Origin: Nitrosococcus halophilus Nc 4
GTDB lineage: Bacteria > Pseudomonadota > Gammaproteobacteria > Nitrosococcales > Nitrosococcaceae
Assembly (NCBI RefSeq): GCF_000024725.1
Contig: NC_013960.1
Span: 3,582,001-3,646,000, forward strand
DNA length: 64,000 nucleotides
Direction of reading: 5' to 3'
Part shown: in pieces, positions 51,517 to 60,566 of the stretch
How positions within the stretch are numbered: the stretch's first letter is position 1
How the letters are laid out: each line of letters starts with the position of its first letter
Program-made: the position numbers and the translations under genes
Notes under the pieces: generated by a model
The model's input: the letters and a program-made list of their open reading frames with translations, nothing else
What the model was told of the DNA's origin: nothing
Database searches by the model: none

Positions 51517-51891
51517 GTGACCCTTCAGCCGACTGTATTCATCGTCGACGACGACAAGGCCGTGCGGGATGCGGTACATCTTCTATGCGAGGTCCACGGT
51601 TTGCAAGTGGAAAGTTACGCCTCAGCCCAGGCTTTCCTTGACGACTATATTCCTACTCGAAGGGGGTGTCTGGTATTAGACCTTTGCATGCCAGAAATGG
51701 ATGGCCTAGAACTTCAGGCACATCTAGCGGCCCGCCAGATTGAACTGCCCATCATTTTTATCACTGCCCATAGTAGCAATGGTGAAGCCAAACGCGCACT
51801 CAAAGCCGGTGCCCTGGATGTCCTGGAAAAACCTTTTCAGCCTCATGTGCTGATCGAGCGTATCCACACTGCTTTCAAATCGATAAAGTAA
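51517..51891 (+). CDS. Single-domain response regulator (FixJ/TodT-like receiver)
   Basis: A 124-residue CheY-like receiver. The acidic pocket is FIVDDDKAVRDAV, the phosphoacceptor Asp is in CLVLDLCMPEMDGLEL (about residue 56), the conserved Thr/Ser is in IFITAHSS and the lysine is in VLEKPFQP. The sequence is of the FixJ/NodW type, but the stop follows the receiver directly and no HTH output domain is present. Signal output must go through another protein or phosphotransfer. The start is GTG at 51517. Confidence 0.9.
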   Translation: MTLQPTVFIVDDDKAVRDAVHLLCEVHGLQVESYASAQAFLDDYIPTRRGCLVLDLCMPEMDGLELQAHLAARQIELPIIFITAHSSNGEAKRALKAGALDVLEKPFQPHVLIERIHTAFKSIK

Positions 51892-51903
51892 ACCTTTGCC
51901 CAT

Positions 51904-53856
51904 CTATTTACCCGGTCGAGCCAATACCATAAAAGCGTAGGGTTCCAAGCTCAACTCGTGGGTAGCGGTGATGGTTTTACCCGCAAAAAGGTCGACTTCC
52001 GTTTTACGCAGTCCTAGCATGCGCAACCGCCGGGCCTCCAGGTGCTGAGTGGAGTCGCTGAAATTCGCCAGTATCAGTACCGTGTGTTCATCATGGTTGC
52101 GGAAATAGCCAAACACATGATGGTTACCGGTATCGACAATTTCCGTTTCAGCCCGAGTAAAGGCCAAATTTTGCTGGCGGATTTGGATCAACCTCAGCAA
52201 ACCTTGGTAAAGCCGACCAGGAACGGTGTTGGAGTCCCAGCGCTGCTCGGCCCGCGCCCAATCGAAGGGCAGCCGGTGCAGCCAGCGAGTATCACCAATT
52301 TTAGCCGGATCTTTTTCGTAACTATAATCATTCAAAGTGCCGATTTCGTCGCCCAAATAAATCAACGGTATGCCGCCGATAGTCAAAATCACCCCGTGCA
52401 GGAGCAGGATCTTGCGGATGGCGTAGTCAATTTCCATCTCATCGTTGTTATGGAGACCCTTTTCCAATCCCGCCAAAGAGGCGCAGGTGCCGGATACCCG
52501 GGCATCCCCCGTGACCAGGTTTTCTTGGAAAGGCATTCCCCGGGCAAAACTGCCTTCAAACTGCGCAGTATAAAACTGGGTGAGAAAGCGGCGATGGGCT
52601 TGGGGATCGAGACCAAGGGCGCGGACATCATCATCGGAAAATGTCCACCCAATATCGTCGTGGCAACGCACATAGTTCACCCAAGCACAACCAAAGGGAA
52701 GGGCAAAGCGCTGCTGCAAGGCATAGCGTAGAAGACGAATATCCCGGCTTGCTAAGGCATCCCATAAAAGGGCCATAAGCTGCGGATTGTAAGAAAGTTG
52801 ACATTCTTTTTCACTAATATATTTTCCCACCTCATCCGGGTGCACAATGGCTTCGGATTTAAAAACCATGGCTGGCGCGGCAACACGCACCAAAGCATTA
52901 AAAGCTTGAATAATGGTGTGCGCTTCGGGCAAATTTTGGCAGCTGGTCCCCAACTTCTTCCAGACAAAGGCCACCGCATCCAGGCGCAAAATCTCTACCC
53001 CTTGATTGGCGAGAAAAAGCATCTCTTCCAGCATCCGATTGAAAACCACGGGATTCTCATAGTTCAAATCCCACTGATAATTGTGGAAGCTGGTCCAAAT
53101 CCACTTGCGGATACGGTGACGGTAAGTAAATGTTCCTGGGTGTTCATCGGGGAAGATGGGATTGAGACTACGCTCATAGAGATCGGGTAGTTCCCGATTC
53201 GGGAACATGCGGTAGTACTCTTGGTACTCGATGTCCCGGGCCAGGGCGCGGCGAGCCCATTCGTGCTCATCGGAGGTATGATTGAACACGAAATCCAAGC
53301 AGAGGGAAATGCCTCGATAGCGTAATTCGTCGGCAAGCCGAGCCAACTCTTCCATGGTTCCCAAGCGGGGATTGACTTCACGATAACTACTGACCGCATA
53401 GCCACCATCATTATCCCCTTCGGGCACCTTAAATACCGGCATTAGATGGAGGTAGTTGACCCCCAGCTCGGTTAAATAGGGGATGTGCTCACGTACCCCC
53501 GCCAGATCGCCCGCAAAAAGATCCACATAGCACATGGCGCCCACCAAGCGGTGGGATTGGTACCAATAGGGATCAGCGCTCCGGAGGGCATCCAGCGCCT
53601 TGAGTTCGGTTGGCCGCACCAACCACATCTCCGTCGCCGATGCCAGAATACTTTCTAGATGAAAGAAAAAGTCATATTGCTGACCGTAGAGGCGGTGCAG
53701 GCAATCGAACAATCGCGGAAAGTGAACTTCCAGGCGCTGGACGTAACCTTGCCACTCGTCAGGATCGACCTGCGCTTTGAATCGTGCCTCCAGGCGAGGC
53801 ATGAGGCGCCTAAGGGAGGCGGTACTGTGCCGTTTGAGCCACTGGGCGTCATTCAT
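51904..53856 (-). CDS. Amylosucrase (GH13)
   Basis: A 650-residue glucansucrase that polymerises glucose from sucrose into alpha-1,4-glucan with release of fructose, or isomerises sucrose. It shows the amylosucrase N-terminal helical domain, then the TIM barrel with CLDFVFNHTSDEHEWA, the nucleophile in GVEILRLDAVAFVWKK, the acid/base Glu in AMVFKSEAIVHPDEV and YVRCHDDIGWTF. The length equals known amylosucrases. It would act in glycogen-like storage or turnover of sucrose as a compatible solute. No sucrose synthesis gene is adjacent. Confidence 0.9.
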   Translation of the reverse strand: MNDAQWLKRHSTASLRRLMPRLEARFKAQVDPDEWQGYVQRLEVHFPRLFDCLHRLYGQQYDFFFHLESILASATEMWLVRPTELKALDALRSADPYWYQSHRLVGAMCYVDLFAGDLAGVREHIPYLTELGVNYLHLMPVFKVPEGDNDGGYAVSSYREVNPRLGTMEELARLADELRYRGISLCLDFVFNHTSDEHEWARRALARDIEYQEYYRMFPNRELPDLYERSLNPIFPDEHPGTFTYRHRIRKWIWTSFHNYQWDLNYENPVVFNRMLEEMLFLANQGVEILRLDAVAFVWKKLGTSCQNLPEAHTIIQAFNALVRVAAPAMVFKSEAIVHPDEVGKYISEKECQLSYNPQLMALLWDALASRDIRLLRYALQQRFALPFGCAWVNYVRCHDDIGWTFSDDDVRALGLDPQAHRRFLTQFYTAQFEGSFARGMPFQENLVTGDARVSGTCASLAGLEKGLHNNDEMEIDYAIRKILLLHGVILTIGGIPLIYLGDEIGTLNDYSYEKDPAKIGDTRWLHRLPFDWARAEQRWDSNTVPGRLYQGLLRLIQIRQQNLAFTRAETEIVDTGNHHVFGYFRNHDEHTVLILANFSDSTQHLEARRLRMLGLRKTEVDLFAGKTITATHELSLEPYAFMVLARPGK

Positions 53857-53891
53857 ATCGCTGTTTCAGAATTGTTCCAGGCCTCGGAATA

Positions 53892-54386
53892 TTGACTAAA
53901 ATTATTAGCAGGAAGATCTTAGCAAAGAACAGCACCTTGAAAGAAACGGCGCAAATTCTAAACACCATTCAGGAATTACTTTCTTCCCAGAAACTGGCGG
54001 TTTTAGGCACCCAGGACCGGGGCCAGCCCTGGGGGAGCTTGGTGGCCTTTGTCTCTACCCCTGACCTAAAACACCTTACTTTTGCCACGCCCCGCAGCAC
54101 CCGCAAATACGACTATCTGGCCAAAGATTCCAGAGTCTCTATGGTCATCGACAATCGAGAAAATTTAGCCCGTGATTTTCATGCGGCCATGGCCGTCACG
54201 GCCATTGGGCAGGCGGCAGAGATCGAGTCCCAGGAAGCCCAAGCGCTTACGGAACTCTACCTTGATAAGCACCCTTACCTGAAAAATTTTTTGGCCTCCC
54301 CTAGCTGCGCCCTGGTGAAAATTCGGGTAAAAAAATACAGCTTGGTCAGGCGCTTTCAGGAAGTAATGGAAGTGTACCTGGAATAA
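53892..54386 (+). CDS. PNPOx-fold flavin-binding protein
   Basis: A 164-residue protein with the pyridoxamine-phosphate-oxidase-like split-barrel fold. SSQKLAVLGTQDRGQPWGSLVAFVSTPDLKHLTFATPRSTRKYDYL is the standard flavin/heme-binding opening, followed by SRVSMVIDNRENL. The start is uncertain: TTG 53892 is the longest, and TTG 53937 (LKETAQIL) is also possible. It overlaps the following dikinase-like gene by one base (TAATG), so the two are coupled. It may reduce a small molecule or bind F420/FMN; the substrate is unknown. Confidence 0.8.
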   Translation: MTKIISRKILAKNSTLKETAQILNTIQELLSSQKLAVLGTQDRGQPWGSLVAFVSTPDLKHLTFATPRSTRKYDYLAKDSRVSMVIDNRENLARDFHAAMAVTAIGQAAEIESQEAQALTELYLDKHPYLKNFLASPSCALVKIRVKKYSLVRRFQEVMEVYLE

Positions 54387-56557
54387 TGAAAGCCGTTATT
54401 CCGCTCTCTGCCGCCCATGACTCATTGTCCCCCCATATCGGCGGTAAAGCGACCGCCCTTGCCCACCTTTTTAAAAATGGCTTCCCAGTGCCGGATGCTA
54501 TTTTTATCAGCACCCAGCTATACCATGCTTTCCTTGATCAGGGGGGCGTTCGCGAGCGGATTGCCATGGAACTTAATCGGAAAAACCTCAATGAGATGCG
54601 CTGGGAAGAAATCTGGGACACGGCACTGCGCATCCGCCATATTTTTTTAACGACCCCCTTCCCGGACCCCCTCCGTCAAGCACTGGCCAATTCCATTGAA
54701 GCGTACTTCGGCCATAAAGCGGTCGTGGTCCGCTCTTCCGGCGCAGGAGAAGATTCTCCCGCAACTTCTTTCGCCGGACTCCATGAATCCTATGTCAACC
54801 TCCAGGGTACCGATTCTATCCTGGAACATATTCGTCTGGTGTGGGCCTCTTTGTGGTCCGATCGGGCCTTGCTTTACCGGCGGGAGCTGGGGCTGGATAT
54901 CGCCAGCAGCGCAATGGCCGTGGTGGTGCAAGAAATAGTGGCCGGGGAGTGTTCCGGGGTGATCTTCAGCCAAAACCCCAATGATTCTTCCCAAAGCGTC
55001 ATCGAAGCGGTTCATGGGCTTAATCAAGGACTTGTTGACGGCACGGTAGCGCCCGATCGCTGGCTGCTTGAACGTTCATCAGGACGGCTCATCCAACATC
55101 TTTCAGTACCCAGGAAACACTATCTGGTGCCTTCCGCCACCGGGGTTCATCTTACCCCCCTGCCCCCCCCAAAAACCCGCTCGCCTCCCCTCAACGAAGC
55201 CCGAGTCCAGCAGGTTTTTGCCCTCGCCCAACAGGCGGAAGCCGTTTTCGGGGTACCCCAGGATGTGGAATGGACCTTCCGAGGTGATCATCTCTATCTC
55301 TTACAATCCCGCCCCATCACCAAGCTCGCTCAAGATGCCTCAGAAGACAAACGCCCCTGGTATCTCAGCTTACACCGGAGTTTCGAAAACCTGGAAGCAC
55401 TTCGTTTTAACATTGAACAGCAGTGGCTCCCTGCCATGGACGAAGAAGCGGCAAGACTGGCTGAGGAAAATCTAGCACCACTTTCCAATGGGGATCTGGC
55501 CCAAGCCATTAGTCACAGAAACCAAATTTACGAAAAATGGAGATCGGTTTATTGGGAGGAGTTCATCCCTTTTGCCCACGCCATCCGTCTTTTTGGGCAA
55601 TTTTACAATGACACTATCCAACCAGAAAATCCTGATGAATTTTATAAGCTTTTAAAGACAACCGATATGCTCAGCCTCAAACGCAATCAAATGCTGACCC
55701 AAATGGCGGATTACATTCGTTCTCAGCCCCAATTGGCTACTGCCCTACAACAGGGGAACGACTACCCAGTTGATCAAGTACTGTTAACCAAAGTGGATGA
55801 TTTCCTAAGGGAGTTTTCAGGGCTCTCCTGGAAAGATAGCCCCTGTTTCCCCAACCGGGAGGCGGTGCTTCGGGTACTATCAAAAATGCTGCCAAACCCA
55901 TCCAAGGGAGAAAACCAGAAAATTGATAACACAACGCAACTCACCGAGTGGTTTCTTAGCCACTATGAGGGTGAGCAGAGAATCTTTGCCGGTAAGCTGT
56001 TAGCGCTTGCTAGAGCGAGCTACCGACTCCGGGACGATGACAATATTTTCCTTGGCAAAATAGAAGCTCAGGTCATCAGAGCCCTTGAGGAGGGCAGGCG
56101 GCGCCTCAAAGAACGGATTCCATTCGACCCTCAAAGACTGACCAGCAATGATCTAGTCAGGATGTTGAGAGAGCCCGATTTTATTCCGAAGAAACGCCGC
56201 TCCAAGAAAAAAACAATATTTTCATCACCTTTAAAGGCACGCCAGATAATTGGCCAGCCCGCAAGCGCGGGGGTTGCTTTCGGGAAGGCGCGAGTCCTCA
56301 AAAAAACCGCTGATCTATTCCAGTTCGAGGCAGGAGAAATCCTCATTTGCGAGGCCATCGATCCCAACATGACATTCATCGTACCCCTTGCGGCGGGGAT
56401 CGTAGAATGCCGCGGCGGCATGCTTATCCATGGCGCTATCATTGCCCGAGAATATGGTATTCCCTGCGTCACGGGCATCGGGAAGGCCACCTCCCGTATC
56501 CACACCGGTGACCGGGTCACTGTAGATGGTTACTTGGGAATTGTCACACTGGGCTAA
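54386..56557 (+). CDS. PEP-synthase-related dikinase, rifampicin-phosphotransferase-like architecture
   Basis: A 723-residue protein. Residues about 15-320 are a PPDK/PEP-synthase ATP-grasp domain (GGKATALAHLFKNGFPVPDA, VVVRSSGAGEDSPATSFAGLHES, DVEWTFRGDHLYLLQSRPI). Residues about 330-620 form a helical middle domain. The C-terminal ~100 residues are the swivelling phosphohistidine domain, with the conserved His in CRGGMLIHGAIIAREYGIPCVTG. The C-terminal pyruvate/PEP-binding barrel of PEP synthase is absent. This ATP-grasp, middle and His-domain order is that of rifampicin phosphotransferase, so it probably phosphorylates an unidentified small molecule. Confidence 0.85.
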   Translation: MKAVIPLSAAHDSLSPHIGGKATALAHLFKNGFPVPDAIFISTQLYHAFLDQGGVRERIAMELNRKNLNEMRWEEIWDTALRIRHIFLTTPFPDPLRQALANSIEAYFGHKAVVVRSSGAGEDSPATSFAGLHESYVNLQGTDSILEHIRLVWASLWSDRALLYRRELGLDIASSAMAVVVQEIVAGECSGVIFSQNPNDSSQSVIEAVHGLNQGLVDGTVAPDRWLLERSSGRLIQHLSVPRKHYLVPSATGVHLTPLPPPKTRSPPLNEARVQQVFALAQQAEAVFGVPQDVEWTFRGDHLYLLQSRPITKLAQDASEDKRPWYLSLHRSFENLEALRFNIEQQWLPAMDEEAARLAEENLAPLSNGDLAQAISHRNQIYEKWRSVYWEEFIPFAHAIRLFGQFYNDTIQPENPDEFYKLLKTTDMLSLKRNQMLTQMADYIRSQPQLATALQQGNDYPVDQVLLTKVDDFLREFSGLSWKDSPCFPNREAVLRVLSKMLPNPSKGENQKIDNTTQLTEWFLSHYEGEQRIFAGKLLALARASYRLRDDDNIFLGKIEAQVIRALEEGRRRLKERIPFDPQRLTSNDLVRMLREPDFIPKKRRSKKKTIFSSPLKARQIIGQPASAGVAFGKARVLKKTADLFQFEAGEILICEAIDPNMTFIVPLAAGIVECRGGMLIHGAIIAREYGIPCVTGIGKATSRIHTGDRVTVDGYLGIVTLG

Positions 56558-56660
56558 TCACCCACTCTAAACCCATAAATCTTATAGAGCTAGTAGGACG
56601 ACACTGAACTTAACGCTTTTACCCCAGGTCGATTCTGGAAATAAGCTTAAAGAGTGAACA

Positions 56661-58016
56661 ATGTCCTCCCATTTTCATACCCTAGTCATTGGTGGCGGTT
56701 GCCTAGGCTGCGCCTGCGCCTTTTCATACCAATTTCATGTAATTTTGCATTGTATAGATGCAGTCTAAACAAGCACTTAAAGCCTTAATAAATTGCATTC
56801 TTTGATTAAATTGGTATCAATTGCCCGCAAGCTCAATAAGTCTGCCAATACAGTGGCTCTCTTGGAGAAAAGGATTCTGGGGGCAGGGTTAAGTTCCCGC
56901 CACAGCGCCATTATCCGATCGGCCAATGCTGCTCCCATGGCAGCCCGCATGGCTCAGCTGGCGACCCAACATTGGAAAAATATGAATCCCTTGTGGGGAG
57001 TAGAAATCCCTTTTGAGCAACCGGGGGCTCTCTGGATAGCCCCGGAGGCCGGTCAAAAAAATGATAACCAGTGGCGCCAACTAGAACACTCTTTGCAGCA
57101 AGAAGGCATTGAGTTTCACAGTCTTACCCACACTGAAGCTGCAGAGCTTGGCCAACACGCCATCAAAATCAACCAGGACGAGATTTATTTCCATGAACCA
57201 GAAGCCCTCCAATTAGATCCTGCAGACATTCTCAATGCCTTGCAAAACGCTGCCACCCTCAATGGCATTGAAGTCATGGAACACACCCAAGTAACGGGTT
57301 TTGATGTGGATAGCAACGGACGAATTAGCGCAGTCCACAGCAATCATGGAAGCATCACCTGCGACTATGTCATAAATGCAGCCGGTGCTTGGAGTCCAAA
57401 GTTATTTGCACCACTGAATATTCCCATCCCCATCAGTTTGGAGCCGGTTTACGTGGCTAATTTTTTAGTGGGTACTCGGGACATTCCAACTTCGTTACCC
57501 ATCATTGCCGATTTTGTTCATCACGCCTATTTTCGCCGCTGGCGAGGCAGTATTTTACATCTGCATCAACCCCGGGCTCGTAGCAGCGAAGCGATAGCCC
57601 AGGCCTTTTCCAGAGGACTGATGAATCCCGCAGGCGCCAATATTATTTATGATCCCTCAAATTATGTGCTTAATTTCGACCAGTTAGAAGCTTATTTGGG
57701 CAAGGTTAAAAATCGATTTATCAAAGCCAGAACCCCCCTCTATGCAGGGGGCTATGTTTCTTTTTTTGATATTACCCCAGACTTAAGATTTATCCTCGGA
57801 AAGGATAGCAAAATTGAAAATTTGGTCCATGTTCTAGGGGCAGGTCAGGCGCTAAAGTATGCCCCTATCTTTGGGGAAATCATCAGCGATATTATCCTCA
57901 AAGGCCAGGTTCAACATTCTCAAATTGACATCAGTGAGTTTTCCATTGGACGTTTCTCGGATCAGGCATTCGATCAATTTTGGTCTGCCCATAAAAGGGC
58001 AGAAAATAGCCTTTAA
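56661..58016 (+). pseudogene. FAD-dependent oxidoreductase (DAO family) split by a MITE-like insertion
   Basis: ATG 56661 begins MSSHFHTLVIGGGCLGCACA, the FAD-binding GxGxxG motif, and then runs into a 90-bp insert that adds TAA after 15 codons. The gene resumes at 56820 with IARKLNKSANTVALLEKRIL and GAGLSSRHSAIIRSANAAPM and continues to 58016 with a full DAO fold (for example INAAGAWSPKLFAPLNIPIP). Removing 56727-56819 restores one 421-codon frame without loss. A downstream start such as TTG 56793 would lack the FAD-binding glycines. It is a recent, single-event inactivation. The substrate was probably an amino acid or amine. Confidence 0.85.
56724..56819. mobile_element. 90-bp MITE-like insertion with 3-bp target duplication
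   Basis: The element at 56727-56816 begins TACCAATTT and ends AAATTGGTA (9-bp perfect terminal inverted repeats, with weaker pairing further in). It is flanked by TCA at 56724-56726 and 56817-56819. Deleting one TCA and the element restores the host reading frame exactly. It is AT-rich and encodes nothing. Confidence 0.85.
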
Positions 58017-58063
58017 ATTAGGGTAGGTTAAGGCATGTTAGCACCGTACCCACCCTAATTTAA
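58013..58063. terminator. Perfect 12-bp inverted repeat between convergent genes
   Basis: TTAAATTAGGGT (58013-58024) pairs with ACCCTAATTTAA (58052-58063). It overlaps the stop region of the oxidoreductase pseudogene and lies before the convergent nfi gene. It could terminate both strands. Confidence 0.6.
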
Positions 58064-58115
58064 CCTTTCTGGCCTGCTCCACCCTACGCTGACAACAAAG
58101 TTCTCCAACAACTTC

Positions 58116-58781
58116 TTACTTTCCAGAACCGCTGGCCAATTTATCGGCGGCACGGGTGGTCTCCGGAAGCCGGTAGCGGGTAGTACAGACCATCACATAG
58201 TGAAGGGCAGTGACAAGGCTAATCCGGTGCCCTACTGAAATAAAGATAGGATTAACTCCAGTGCGGGTGCGCAGCACCGCCCCTACCGTCTCACCTTTAT
58301 CCACCAAGGGGATCCAACCGCCGCGTTCATCCGGTACCGGTCCATGTTGGCCCACCAATCGGGTCTTAGCAACCCCAATGCTCGGCAAATCGGTAAGCAC
58401 CCCTAGATGGCAGGCAATGCCAAAACGACGGGGATGGGCAACCCCTTGACCATCGCAGAGAAGTAGGTCCGGCATCACAGTTAATTTCTCTAAAGCAGCC
58501 AATACCGCGGGACACTCCCGAAATGACAACAATCCGGGGATATAGGGAAAACGGGTAGGCTGCCGGGCAACAGCCTGCTCCACCAGGCTCAGATCGGCGA
58601 GCCGGAGCACCACCACGGCGGCTCGAGTTATTTTGCCCTGCTCTTCAAACCCCACGTCGACCCCGGCAACGGAATGGATTTGATCCAAGCGATCTTCGGT
58701 AATCACCTGGGCCGCAAGCCGTCGTTGCAGGGCCACGGCCTCCTGAGGGGATACATTCCAAGAATGAGTTTTCACCAACAC
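58116..58781 (-). CDS. nfi: Endonuclease V (deoxyinosine 3'-endonuclease)
   Basis: A 221-residue repair nuclease that cuts near deoxyinosine. [13 protein letters not shown] carries the first catalytic aspartate (about residue 43). [14 protein letters not shown] carries the conserved Glu. [22 protein letters not shown] carries the second Asp and the substrate loop. [26 protein letters not shown] is the family signature. Length is normal. It is divergent from moaB. Confidence 0.95.
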   Translation of the reverse strand: MLVKTHSWNVSPQEAVALQRRLAAQVITEDRLDQIHSVAGVDVGFEEQGKITRAAVVVLRLADLSLVEQAVARQPTRFPYIPGLLSFRECPAVLAALEKLTVMPDLLLCDGQGVAHPRRFGIACHLGVLTDLPSIGVAKTRLVGQHGPVPDERGGWIPLVDKGETVGAVLRTRTGVNPIFISVGHRISLVTALHYVMVCTTRYRLPETTRAADKLASGSGK

Positions 58782-58823
58782 ACCAGTGCTATACTAAAGA
58801 TAATTTGAAATATCATAACCATA

Positions 58824-59345
58824 ATGTCCATGGAAAGAAATTTCACACCTCTTAGTATCGCGGTGCTTACTGTCTCTGACACCCGCACAGAAGAGACCGA
58901 CCGCTCTGGTAAGCTGCTGGTGGAACGGCTCCAGACAACAGGGCATCAGCTTGCCGAGAAGGCGATTGTTGCCGATAATATTTATTATATCCGCGAGATC
59001 GTTTCCCGCTGGATCGCCGATAACCAAATACAGATTATCATCACAACGGGTGGAACCGGTGTCACGGGTCGCGATAGCACACCGGAGGCCATCGCACCTT
59101 TGCTTGACAAAACCATCGAAGGTTTCGGTGAATTGTTTCGTGCTCTTTCCTATGAGGAAATCAAAACTTCGACCGTTCAGTCACGAACCCTGGCGGGGGT
59201 GGTCAACGGGACCTTTATTTTCTGTTTGCCTGGCTCCTCCGGAGCCTGCCGTACCGCTTGGGACAACATTCTTAAGGATCAACTCGACAACCGCCATCGG
59301 CCGTGCAACTTTGCTGAATTAATCCCCCGATTACATGAACACTAG
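58824..59345 (+). CDS. moaB: Molybdenum cofactor biosynthesis protein B
   Basis: A 173-residue MoaB/MogA-fold protein thought to adenylylate molybdopterin. [21 protein letters not shown] is the N-terminal signature. [19 protein letters not shown] is the MPT-binding motif. [21 protein letters not shown] completes the family pattern. It starts at ATG 58824 and overlaps the next gene by 11 bases. Confidence 0.94.
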   Translation: MSMERNFTPLSIAVLTVSDTRTEETDRSGKLLVERLQTTGHQLAEKAIVADNIYYIREIVSRWIADNQIQIIITTGGTGVTGRDSTPEAIAPLLDKTIEGFGELFRALSYEEIKTSTVQSRTLAGVVNGTFIFCLPGSSGACRTAWDNILKDQLDNRHRPCNFAELIPRLHEH

Positions 59346-59583
59346 CTCGACTCGACTCATTCTCTACCATACCGCAGGCTGCCATCTATGCGACGAGGCG
59401 CGTCAACTATTGACGCGAATTCCTGAAATTACCGTTGAAGAAGTGGAGATTGGGGATGATCCCCTGCTGACTGAACGTTACGGCACTCGGATTCCTGTTC
59501 TTTTGCAACCAGAATCAGGGTTAACTTTAGACTGGCCCTTCACCCTCCAGGCCATCCAACAGTGGATTGGCCCCATACAGTGA
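59335..59583 (+). CDS. Glutaredoxin-like protein (DUF836 family)
   Basis: An 82-residue thioredoxin-fold protein with the redox motif CHLC in LILYHTAGCHLCDEARQLL and the cis-proline in YGTRIPVLLQP. It overlaps moaB and is probably cotranscribed with it. The substrate is unknown. Confidence 0.88.
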   Translation: MNTSSTRLILYHTAGCHLCDEARQLLTRIPEITVEEVEIGDDPLLTERYGTRIPVLLQPESGLTLDWPFTLQAIQQWIGPIQ

Positions 59584-59601
59584 TCTTCCCCAGAAGATTA
59601 T

Positions 59602-60518
59602 GGGGTCAGTTCTCACATCTCAACATTATTTTGGGTTATGCTGTTCAAATCGCCGCACCGCTCGGCTCACCGTCATATAGTGAACCCCGAAATATTCACC
59701 AATCTCCAACATCGTGTAGGCACCAGATAAATAGGCCCGGGCCATCGCCTCATCTCTATGCTCATAGCGGTCTCGATACTCCTCCAGCGACATCGCCAAG
59801 GCGCGCCGATGGGCTTTGGAAACCTCCCGCAGTTCTTCGGGCCTTTTATCCTGCCGATACCGCTTCACAAAAGCTTCATCCCCCAACACTAATTGATGAC
59901 GGGTCTGCTCCAGCGGACTGGACAGCCCTTTACCTTCCATCACAAAGCGACGATAGGACTCAATCGCCCTTTTCCGTTGCCTGCCGAAGTGACCTAGTAA
60001 CCCCTCCACATCCAACCATTTCGGCACACTCGCCTCTCCTATCATGGCCAGATAACTGCTCCAAGGCCAATCCTCCAGTTTTTCCACTAATCCCCCTCGC
60101 AGCGGATTCAATACCACATATCTGGACAGCTCCAGCAAGTAGTTTTCCTTTTGGACTAAAATCGCCTTATAACGACCTTGATACAGATGACCCACCAAGT
60201 CATGGCGGCGATTAAAGCGCTGTGTATACACCCCATTGAGCTGCCGCATCCCCTTCGAGAGGTTCCCCTCCACCGTTTCCACCACCAAATGATAATGGTT
60301 GTTCATCTGACAATAGGCCCACACCACCCAGTTGAAGCGGTGGCAGACAGTGCCCAATACCTCCAACCAGGCCTCTCTATCCTCCTCTCCCAGATAGATG
60401 TCTTCGCGCCGGTCTCCTCTTGAGGTCACATGGTACAGCGCGCCTGCAAATTCCACTCTTAAAGGTCTTGCCATATTTTCAGTATAGCATCGAATACTGG
60501 AATGTGAGAACTGACCCC
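59602..60518. mobile_element. RAYT element bounded by 17-bp perfect inverted repeats
   Basis: GGGGTCAGTTCTCACAT (59602-59618) and ATGTGAGAACTGACCCC (60502-60518) are exact inverted repeats that enclose a single REP-associated tyrosine transposase gene. A related end sequence recurs at 4299-4314. The 917-bp unit is the size of a solitary RAYT with its REP ends. Confidence 0.8.
59626..60474 (-). CDS. REP-associated tyrosine transposase (RAYT, IS200/IS605-related Y1 family)
   Basis: A 282-residue single-strand DNA transposase. ARPLRVEFAGALYHVTSRGD, QMNNHYHLVVET (the HUH-type His-x-His metal motif), GHLYQGRYKAILV and YVVLNPLRGG are RAYT signatures, with the catalytic tyrosine in LLELSRYVVLNP. 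A C-terminal HTH (MLEIGEYFGVHYMTVSRAVRRFE) is of the long RAYT type. ATG 60474 (MARPLRV) fits the family start; the open frame extends upstream into the inverted repeat. RAYTs usually act on REP sequences rather than move themselves. Confidence 0.92.
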   Translation of the reverse strand: MARPLRVEFAGALYHVTSRGDRREDIYLGEEDREAWLEVLGTVCHRFNWVVWAYCQMNNHYHLVVETVEGNLSKGMRQLNGVYTQRFNRRHDLVGHLYQGRYKAILVQKENYLLELSRYVVLNPLRGGLVEKLEDWPWSSYLAMIGEASVPKWLDVEGLLGHFGRQRKRAIESYRRFVMEGKGLSSPLEQTRHQLVLGDEAFVKRYRQDKRPEELREVSKAHRRALAMSLEEYRDRYEHRDEAMARAYLSGAYTMLEIGEYFGVHYMTVSRAVRRFEQHNPK

Positions 60519-60566
60519 TTTTCCTCGACAATAGGGAAAATTTTTTTTAACGCCCTTGATTAACCC

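Noticed and set aside
56793-58016. Oxidoreductase as an intact gene starting at TTG 56793
   Set aside because: This start lies within the inserted element and the product would lack the FAD-binding motif found in frame upstream of the insertion.
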